This document shows, piece after piece, positions 18,566-24,969 of a stretch of 24,969 nucleotides of DNA. A program made the translations under genes and the position numbers. Numbering within the stretch: the first letter of the stretch is position 1; each line of letters opens with the position of its first letter. This stretch comes from Spongospora subterranea (taxonomy: Eukaryota > Endomyxa > Phytomyxea > Plasmodiophorida > Plasmodiophoridae). The stretch is from NCBI GenBank assembly GCA_900404475.1, contig OUQQ01000269.1:1-24969 (forward strand), in the 5' to 3' direction. The notes beneath the pieces are model-generated. The model did not search any database. It was not told the DNA's origin and saw only the letters and a list, made by a program, of their open reading frames with translations.

Positions 18566-20772
18566 ACGTTTCCGGGTCAACAAATGATTCCGGTGGTATT
18601 GCGAAAAGAATCGCAGCGATTATCCCAGCCAGAAAGGCTGACTTTAGACGGAAAGGGGATGCTTGTAATTCTTTGAATATCATCATTCTCCCTAGAACTT
18701 AGTTGGTTTGAGGTCTGTCCATCATTCGAGAAAGAAGATCAACTTCAACTTCTTAGCTTCGAAAACAACTTCATCCGATACATAGAAAGACTCTCCTTAT
18801 TTAACCTAATTTACCTGGATTTCCACAATAATAATCTTCAGGTCCAGATCTTGCATCTCTTATGCCGTATTTGATTATCGATATTATCAGGCGATTTCAG
18901 GGCTAAATGAAGTACCGTTACTTCGAGTTCTGCTTCTCGGGAAAAACAATATCTCTGTTATTGAAAATTTGAATTGCGTTCCGTTGCTGGACGTACTGGA
19001 TCTTCAATGCAATCACATTACTAAAATCGGTGAGTGATCGTTGCGAATGTTTCAACGTCATTCCAGCTAAAACAGTTCTTGTTTTGCGACTAAGAGAATA
19101 TTCAACAATTAAAATCCTTGCGGGTTTTAAATCTGGAGTCAAATCGCATAGAGAAAATTGCCAAAGTATCTGGAATGGCCGCTCTTACCGAATTGAATCT
19201 GGCTCATAACCATGTATGTTATGAGCATTTGTTAGGTCAATCATTCATCGAGCTACAATCGGTTTAGGTGTCTCAATGCTCACCATTGAGAGGATTGCCT
19301 CGGCTGAAGCGTCTTTTCTTATCTCACAATCGTATTGATAAAATATCTGTCATTGACGAAATCGTCAAAATCGTTACATTGAAAGGTACGGTTTGTCGAG
19401 TTTGCCATCTACTAGACTTAGCGATGTCGGCAAACAGAATTGACGTTGAAATGGAACACGATAACGAACGACGGATTATTAATGCAGCATATTCTAGTAT
19501 CGCTTCCTGAGCTGTACGTGGTATTATACGTGTCGTGTTTAGTTTTGAGCGAACAAATAATGGAACATGGTTTTTTAGTACCTCATTCGATGTATGGAGT
19601 GTGCAGGGTCGTCCCGATACAGCAGCCATCCCCTATTGGCCTGAAATCGTAGTTACCGATAACGGGGCTTCCGATCATTCTTCATTTGATGCAAATGAAA
19701 AAATACCATCTCCTCCTGGACCTGTTCTAAAAGCATACTCAAAGCCTGAATCGTGGTTAGGTGTCTTACAATGAATGGTAATTTTTTCTAACTTGGATCA
19801 TAACTTTAGGTCCTCAACTTCCCAGAAAATTCAAATATGGTGGGATAAACATCAAAACAGTATTGGTAGAATAACAATCCAAAAAAGCTTGCGTTTGCTG
19901 ATGTGTCCTGTAGATATTTCTCAAGATAAAGACGTTCCTTCGTATTACAAGTTCCAAGACAATAAAAGCAAGCTGACAATATTCGGATTTGGCTTTCAGG
20001 CTTTGGAACTCGACTGTGCTTCCGATTGCACAACTCTTAGCTTCAATTACATATCGTTCGGCAACATCAGTGAATATTTTACTACGATAGTGACATGGCC
20101 TAATTTGCGCCGTTTGGAGTTTTCGCATAACAATATATGTTCATTTCTGGATCTTGAAGAACTATCTGTATATTACTGTTCTTTAGATCTTGATGTTTCT
20201 TGAATCTGCTCTGCTCAGGTCTTTACAGGAGTTACCGAAGTATGCATTATGAATAATCCCATCCTCACCGCACCACTACATCGATCGTATATCATCTTTG
20301 TTATGAAGACCATTACTTCATACAACGATGTCGTTGTAACATCGCATCACAGAGACCTGGCTGTCCTTCGATTCAGTAGAAGATGGCCGAGATGCAGTTC
20401 ATCGGTTATGAGGACTAAACCAGTTTTACCGAGGCCTACCACCAGAGTATTTGAAAGAACTACGGCTCAGGAGTCTTTCTTCATAAATGTATGTCGTTGC
20501 GACGAAATTTCGCTCACAAACAGTGTGAATAGCCGACCAGGTAAATTTTGTACATTTGGCAAACTACTGTACTTTTCTGATGGTGTGGGGTAGCAATCGA
20601 TAAGATATTATCGATGGCAAGTGCCATCACAAAGTACAGGATTCCAGTTTTTGATCGGCTGTGGTCCAAAATCATCACATCGTTTACCGAACAGAGCCTT
20701 AAGCACCGAACACAGCAAAGAGTTGCGGTGTATTCGAAAAATCAATTGAGCGCATACATTAAACCAGATTAA
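18566..20772 (+). CDS. LRRC49: LRRC49 (TPGS4) homologue, tubulin polyglutamylase complex subunit
   Basis: LRRC49 is a subunit of the TTLL1 tubulin polyglutamylase complex acting on ciliary and neuronal microtubules. Exons I can place are 18566-18664, 18713-18841, 18891-19029, 19095-19213, 19268-19385, 19416-19496, about 19810-20167, 20219-20540 and 20594-20772. They encode VCPSFEKEDQLQLLSFENNF and leucine-rich repeats (LLRVLLLGKNNISVIENL, LLDVLDLQCNHITKIENI, LRVLNLESNRIEKIAK, LTELNLAHN, LKRLFLSHNRIDKI). A unique domain follows (KLTIFGFGFQALELD, TTLSFNYISFG, WPNLRRLEFSHNNI, PILTAPLHRSYIIFVMKTI), then a C-terminal helix (KYRIPVFDRLWSKIITSFTE), in the same order as human LRRC49. The 5' end before 18566 and the joint between 19496 and about 19810 are unresolved. 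AATAAA lies 20 nt after the stop. Confidence 0.85.
19386..19415 (+). other. LRRC49 micro-intron, 30 nt
   Basis: GTACGG...ACTAG interrupts a repeat. Its removal joins VTLK to DLAMSANRI with no gap relative to the human protein's SLSDITFDGNPI. Its length is a multiple of three and it has no stop, so retention would add ten residues instead of breaking the frame. Confidence 0.6.
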
Positions 20773-21067
20773 CCTAACGGTCCATTAGATAAATAAACAT
20801 AGAATTGATTTTAAAATACTTCCTGTCGCCACTCGACGGCATCCTTCTGATTTCGTCTCATATGTCCACCAGGTTTCGAGTGTTTCCGGGGTCCAACATG
20901 TCCAGCCACGCTCCCAGCCATGTTTATATGTTTACAACCCCACCATTCCATCTGAAAGGGCGGGCATGTGGTGAATCAATGTAGTTTTGAGTCAGGGAGA
21001 CCACGGCTGGGCTCTTGGCTGGACAACACACGTTTGCCCGGGTGGTGAGTGCAAGATTCTAGGTAGC
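20773..21067. other. Intergenic, after LRRC49
   Basis: It holds the LRRC49 poly(A) signal (20792-20797) and no recognisable coding sequence. Confidence 0.4.
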
Positions 21068-21833
21068 ATGTCAGAACGACGAATTGACTTCGCGCGTAAG
21101 CTTCTCCATTTTGACTAAAAAAGCGAAGAGAAGGAGGTAGCGGACTCCGGCGATAAAGAAAGCGGGTGGTCGTATTTGGGGCGAAAGTAGGAACGGTGTG
21201 GCGGAGAATGGGCCCTGATTGGAGTCGCGACGATCGCAAAGGTAATCCCGGTTTGGATTGCTGAAACAGTTGAAGCCGCCTAATCGCGAGGATAACGTGG
21301 CCCTGGTGGGCGAGGAGATGAAGCTGGGCGCGACGATCGACCGTTGTCTCGGTGCCGCGCGAGACAGCAACGCCTTTCTAGATGATGGTCTGAAGGTAAT
21401 CTAGACCGGCGGCGAGGAATGCGGCTCCGATAATAAAGAACCAATCCCAATGGGTCGGATCTTACCATTGCCCTTCGAAATTGCGGCTACATTATCGTGC
21501 CGTTTCACCGGGCAGATCATGTCGGCAGCATCGCCGTTCATTGACTTCGACAAAAACTGCATTNACCGTTGTCTCGGTGCCGCGCGAGACAGCAACGCCT
21601 TTCTAGATGATGGTCTGAAGGTAATCTAGACCGGCGGCGAGGAATGCGGCTCCGATAATAAAGAACCAATCCCAATGGGTCGGATCTTACCATTGCCCTT
21701 CGAAATTGCGGCTACATTATCGTGCCGTTTCACCGGGCAGATCATGTCGGCAGCATCGCCGTTCATTGACTTCGACAAAAACTGCATTCGGATTGAGTTT
21801 CGGACTAATCTATATATTTGACCTCGTGACAAC
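21068..21833 (+). CDS. Candidate small multi-exon gene crossing an assembly join
   Basis: A plus-strand exon-like sequence around 21269-21388 reads LKPPNREDNVALVGEEMKLG then ATIDRCLGAARDSNAFLDDG, with third-position bias like real coding sequence and a consensus donor (AAG|GTAATC). Upstream is a 28-nt GT-AG interval (21241-21268). Further upstream an ATG at 21068 (MSERRIDFA) is followed by a second 28-nt interval. After the second copy of the 224-bp block, CCGGGCAG|ATC could begin a last exon (SAASPFIDFDKNCIRIEF) ending at TGA near 21822. On the minus strand the same DNA encodes a hydrophobic run (WFFIIGAAFLAAGLDYLQTI), so the strand is not certain. I do not recognise the protein; the helical segment is compatible with a SNARE-like coiled coil but this is not established. 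Confidence 0.3.
21340..21563. repeat. First copy of a perfect 224-bp direct repeat
   Basis: This block is identical over its full length to 21565-21788. It runs from ACCGTTGTCTCGGTGCCGCG to CGACAAAAACTGCATT. The copies are separated by a single N. Confidence 0.95.
21564..21564. other. Undetermined base (N), probable contig join
   Basis: A lone N sits exactly between two identical 224-bp blocks. This is what results when two contigs ending in the same sequence are joined without merging the overlap. Downstream coordinates are probably shifted by 225 bp. Confidence 0.9.
21565..21788. repeat. Second copy of a perfect 224-bp direct repeat
   Basis: It is identical to 21340-21563. Beyond it the sequence continues uniquely with CGGATTGAGTTTCGG. 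Confidence 0.95.
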
Positions 21834-21947
21834 TGACGACAGAGGTCGTACAGTATTCGGCAATCGATTACCGTCGCGCATCTTTCGATTACGACCGGTG
21901 GAGCTGGCCAGGATTAAAGGATTTGGCCATCCACATCAGACAATTGC

Positions 21948-23486
21948 ATGTTGAGTGGTCCCCTGATTGTTGCACTGATTGCGGTTGGGGTATGCATCAT
22001 CGTAGGGAAAGTCTGTTATAGGAGGCGGGCACTGCATTGCCACTTCTGTTGTCGATTTGTGGGAGATGTGTTGCCTCCGACGATCGCCTCGGGATCTTGG
22101 TATTGCCCATTCGATGATTGTGGTCAGTACAATGGCTTCACAGAATCAGGTGATTACGATAGGCATTTACCGGAACAGTCGGATTCCTGTTATAATTTCA
22201 GAGTCCATCGTCCCCAGTTTTACCGAAAGACCATCTCTACTCCAGTGTTGTGCCCTCAATGTCAGTGCCAGCAAGCCCTGAAAATTCAGGCGATGAGTCT
22301 TGCCCAAACTATCTCGGAATCGTCAGAAATCGAGAAACAGTTTCCATTATGCGATCCCTGTCGTGCTGCAGTTTGTATTCGCTTGAAGGAAATCTCCAAT
22401 CGAATCCGTTCGTTCGGGACGCCGTTGGGCATTAGTGAAGTGATCGAGAAGGAATACGGCGGCCATTGGGATATATGCCGATTACTCCTCTGCCTACTCG
22501 ATATTGTCACCGTCATTCAGGCACTAGCCGGTGTCGAGTTCTCCAGGCAGCATCTCTATCTAACTCATTTCGAGCACACATCCGTGTTCTCCGTCCTGGC
22601 CGAACACGAATGCAAACTCGTCATCGTCAAGTTTATCGTGTCCATCTTCCTGATGCACAAGTCGTTCCTGTATTGTGCGTTCTCGGGCACCGATCTACTG
22701 ATTATGGTGTTCCTCGGCCACGACGTCCCGTTTGGCGCCATCTCCCGGGTGATCCCGTCGTACTATCCTCTGATCTCCACCCTCCGTCTATTCTCGCTCA
22801 TGGTCAGGGTCGCTGCCGTTCTGATCGCGGTCCTAGCGCCAGCCCCCAGGTCCATCTCGCAACCCCCATATCGGGCGAATTGCCCCTCGATCCCGCGCTC
22901 GTCACCGTTTGACCCTTCTCAAATGTCCATTGTTGATCACGACGAAACCCGTCCACAATCACACCATAATTCAAACGCTGATCTTGTGCGTCCTTCCTCC
23001 CTCAGCATATCTGGACTTGGTTATAGTTTGTCGGCGCTGGAAAGTAGCAACGGTTGTGACGTCGAGGATCTGATTGCAGGCATTTCGCTTAATCAATCCA
23101 AGACGTTATCAAAGCCGAGAATATCTCATCAGAATGTACAGCCCATCGGTAGCCGTTCTCTGTTTGGTTTGCCGTCGTTGCTCAGCTTTGTAGTGATTAC
23201 CTTTGTGATGAACTGGTATTCTTCATTACGAATCACACGATATCTCTATCTCATCTCGTTAACGCTGTTGATGTCGTTTGGTCCAAAATATCCCCGATCC
23301 ATTCCATTGTCGGCCTTCCTCCTTCTTCGTCAATGCGACGTCTCGTCCATCGTCGCCAACAGTATCAAGAGCATTGCTGCAGACCATGGTCTGGATGTAA
23401 TCGGCCTGGTCTGTGTCGCTGCTGTATTCTTCATTGATTGGGCACACCTGAGGTCGCTTACGAGATTACTCGATGGAATCAGATGA
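21948..23486 (+). CDS. TMEM201: TMEM201/Ima1 (NET5, Samp1) family inner nuclear membrane protein
   Basis: Ima1/TMEM201 proteins sit in the inner nuclear membrane and link chromatin, LINC complexes and the spindle. This uninterrupted ORF gives 512 residues from the ATG at 21948. An N-terminal membrane helix (about 5-22) is followed by the Ima1 zinc-binding domain: CHFC at 31-34, then WYCPFDDCGQYNGFTESGDY at about 51-70, where the human protein has WDCPHCEQYNGFQENGDY. Next are a second pair, LCPQCQCQQALKIQ, and FPLCDPCRAAV, all in the family order. Several membrane helices follow at about 225-290 (LIMVFLGH, SLMVRVAAVLIAVLAP), then a polar loop, and at the C-terminus LLSFVVITFVMNWY and LVCVAAVFFIDWAHL. 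No intron is needed. Confidence 0.9.
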   Translation: MLSGPLIVALIAVGVCIIVGKVCYRRRALHCHFCCRFVGDVLPPTIASGSWYCPFDDCGQYNGFTESGDYDRHLPEQSDSCYNFRVHRPQFYRKTISTPVLCPQCQCQQALKIQAMSLAQTISESSEIEKQFPLCDPCRAAVCIRLKEISNRIRSFGTPLGISEVIEKEYGGHWDICRLLLCLLDIVTVIQALAGVEFSRQHLYLTHFEHTSVFSVLAEHECKLVIVKFIVSIFLMHKSFLYCAFSGTDLLIMVFLGHDVPFGAISRVIPSYYPLISTLRLFSLMVRVAAVLIAVLAPAPRSISQPPYRANCPSIPRSSPFDPSQMSIVDHDETRPQSHHNSNADLVRPSSLSISGLGYSLSALESSNGCDVEDLIAGISLNQSKTLSKPRISHQNVQPIGSRSLFGLPSLLSFVVITFVMNWYSSLRITRYLYLISLTLLMSFGPKYPRSIPLSAFLLLRQCDVSSIVANSIKSIAADHGLDVIGLVCVAAVFFIDWAHLRSLTRLLDGIR

Positions 23487-23580
23487 CGTTCGTCGCATTT
23501 TCTTGATCATAGTAGAGGAGATTGTTATATTATTGTGCAAAAGAACAGGGTGTGTACCCCCTATTGGGTCATTTGACCTA

Positions 23581-24116
23581 ATGGATCATCTTATTACCAA
23601 TAAAGAGGTCAGCCTGTATAGCCACAGATCTTGTCCAGACCCAATTTGACCCTTGTCCTGATTAGCGTAAAGAGATTGTTAGGGAATTAGACTGGTTCAA
23701 TCAGGAGTATAACCATATCAATAAGAGACCTAGAGATCTGCTGATCGAGGCCAAAACCCAGTTCAGGGAAGGGCGATTCGAGGCCGCAAGTACGACCAAC
23801 AAAACGACACTTCCCTGAACGTCGCCAATTAACACTATCCCATGTATAGTCACGATCCTGCAAATATATGTTAAAATGCCCAAAGGAATGGAAGATAACA
23901 TATGTGCAGCGTTCCATCTGATGGGTCATTGCTATCTTCGCCTGGGAGAGGCTGACAAAGGACAGCAGTTCTTCTTGGCGGTAACGATCTCATACCTGCG
24001 TGTGAGGCGCGGAATGGCGCTAACACATGATGTTACAGGCAATAGGCGCTGGATATGAAGCGGACTGGCAAACGATTGTCGAAGTTGAATGTGATCTAGC
24101 TAGTAGAGGGCGATAA
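23581..24116 (+). CDS. Small TPR-like helical repeat protein, four exons
   Basis: I assemble four exons: 23581-23607, 23666-23789, 23850-23980 and 24039-24116, with introns of 58, 60 and 58 nt, all GT-AG and phase-matched. The product is 119 residues beginning MDHLITNKERKEIVREL. Residues about 36-100 form two TPR-like hairpins: AKTQFREGRFEAAITILQIY and AFHLMGHCYLRLGEADKGQQ followed by FFLAAIGAGYEADW. An AATAAA overlaps the stop codon (24115-24120). I do not recognise an orthologue; it may be an adaptor subunit of a larger complex. Most of this gene is not visible as one ORF because of the introns. Confidence 0.6.
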
Positions 24117-24120
24117 TAAA
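24115..24120 (+). promoter_or_regulatory. Poly(A) signal overlapping the stop codon
   Basis: The TAA stop (24114-24116) is part of TAATAAA. The same arrangement occurs at the SF3A1 stop at 11862, so a very short 3' UTR appears normal here. Confidence 0.4.
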
Positions 24121-24969
24121 TTGATGGATCACTGTTGCGGTGGCGGTTTCTCTTGTCGAAAGTGTCAGGGCGGTGATATAACCTGCCATTAGTGGCCAGA
24201 TTTTCTCCTGTCAAATCCAGTTGCCGTATATTGTCCAAACTAGTTTTATATTTACTGTGCTTGGGACAATTGCATAGATAACGACGACCGACGGTTTTCC
24301 AACCACACACCCTGATGTATTTGGGCAGCGATTGCTGCGACCTCGGTGAATATCGCTTGACGTATTCCCAGTTCACTGTAAACTGGGCATTTACCAAGTT
24401 TATGGTAAGTTAGCGCAGATTTAAGCACAGGCTTTTACGATATATATGAACAAACCGCAGGAAATGAGAATTAGCCACTCTCAATCCTCGACCGACGAGC
24501 ACTCACTTTTCGTATTGGGTTCACAACAATAGTCAAAGATATGGAGGCGTTGGCTCATGTCAATAAAAAAGGGTTTCAAATTAACAAACGCCGACAGATT
24601 CATCGACATTACCTGTTTCCAACGCTCAGTATCAAAACCTTTCCTTCGATGTTGTTGATTTATTGATTGTTGGGTATAAGCTTAGAGGGAAAGACGATGA
24701 TCTCATACGAAGAGCGGTGTGGACCTTAGCAGTCAATTTAAGGATTTGACAAACAATTCTATCGATGATCTAACAAGGCCTTGACACGGTTCTGGAGCGA
24801 GCATTTCCCAACAGGCGAAACATCGTCCAGGCGTATCGGTCTGGTTCGGCGGTGGTATTAAGATGACCCATATATCGTCAAACCGTGGCCGATGGAATTA
24901 CGTGCACAAATTGATCGAGATGTCCCTGCGTCACAGGAAGTATTATCCAATTACGGTGGATCTGTCCCG
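24117..24969. other. Right-edge region without a secure gene
   Basis: A minus-strand open frame (24020-24397) includes CGWKTVGRRYLCNCPKHSKY but has no clear match. A short plus-strand ORF at 24541 begins MEALAHVNKKGFQINKRRQI. At the far edge, an ATG near 24863 opens a frame (VHKLIEMSLRHRKYYPITVD) still open at 24969 that could be a gene start truncated by the window. None can be assigned. Confidence 0.25.

Noticed and set aside
19535..19774. Integrase-like fragment (VVTDNGAS)
   Set aside because: The short match to a retroviral-type integrase DNG motif has no flanking integrase features and lies within the LRRC49 locus.
21401..21595. Minus-strand ORF reading through the N
   Set aside because: It exists only because of the duplicated block and includes an undetermined residue, so it is an artefact of the join.
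22466..22912. 148-codon plus-strand frame inside the TMEM201 ORF
   Set aside because: It is out of frame with the clearly homologous TMEM201 coding sequence.
1..24969. CRISPR arrays, operons or phage genes
   Set aside because: No spaced repeats, Shine-Dalgarno-led gene runs or phage genes were seen; spliceosomal introns and gene content show nuclear eukaryotic DNA.

Overview
This is nuclear DNA from a compact eukaryotic genome. Genes are broken by short GT-AG introns, mostly 39-65 nt with at least one of about 30 nt, and intergenic gaps are small. AK8 and LRRC49/TPGS4 are axoneme- and tubulin-linked proteins, so the organism probably builds a flagellum. The gene set (SF3A1, NOP56, a TBC1D19 orthologue, a TMEM201/Ima1 protein, a GT18/MGAT5-like glycosyltransferase, a selenoprotein-K homologue) fits a flagellated opisthokont such as a zoosporic fungal lineage or a unicellular relative of animals. 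That assignment is inference; no species can be named from this sequence.

Layout. Positions 200-1490 hold a decayed FLYWCH/MULE transposase on the minus strand. Positions 1973-2692 hold an intact MYB/SANT (NAM-like) DNA-binding ORF. Positions 3442-5899 hold an AK8-like double adenylate kinase with damaged P-loops. Positions 6085-7731 (minus) encode NOP56. From 7.8 to 9.6 kb there are unresolved exon-like fragments. Positions 9576-9806 are a 113-bp tandem duplication directly upstream of a cysteine-form SELENOK (9837-10157), which converges on a GT18 glycosyltransferase (10188-11342, minus). SF3A1 (11862-13966, minus) follows, then about 1.4 kb with little recognisable coding. TBC1D19 (15376-17092) converges on a minus-strand, tail-anchored Ras-fold protein that seems to lack every nucleotide-binding motif (17194-18021). 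LRRC49 (18566-20772) runs to the right of it. At 21340-21788 two identical 224-bp blocks flank a single N, which looks like an assembly join. A TMEM201/Ima1 homologue (21948-23486) and a four-exon small helical-repeat protein (23581-24116) complete the window.

How they work together. This is a mixed eukaryotic gene neighbourhood, not an operon. Two genes concern cilia (AK8, LRRC49), two concern RNA processing (SF3A1, NOP56), and several act on endomembranes (SELENOK, GT18, TBC1D19, TMEM201, tail-anchored pseudo-GTPase). The least familiar items are the degenerate GTPase with a membrane tail, the AK8 with two altered Walker A motifs, and the small-intron gene candidate that crosses the assembly join.
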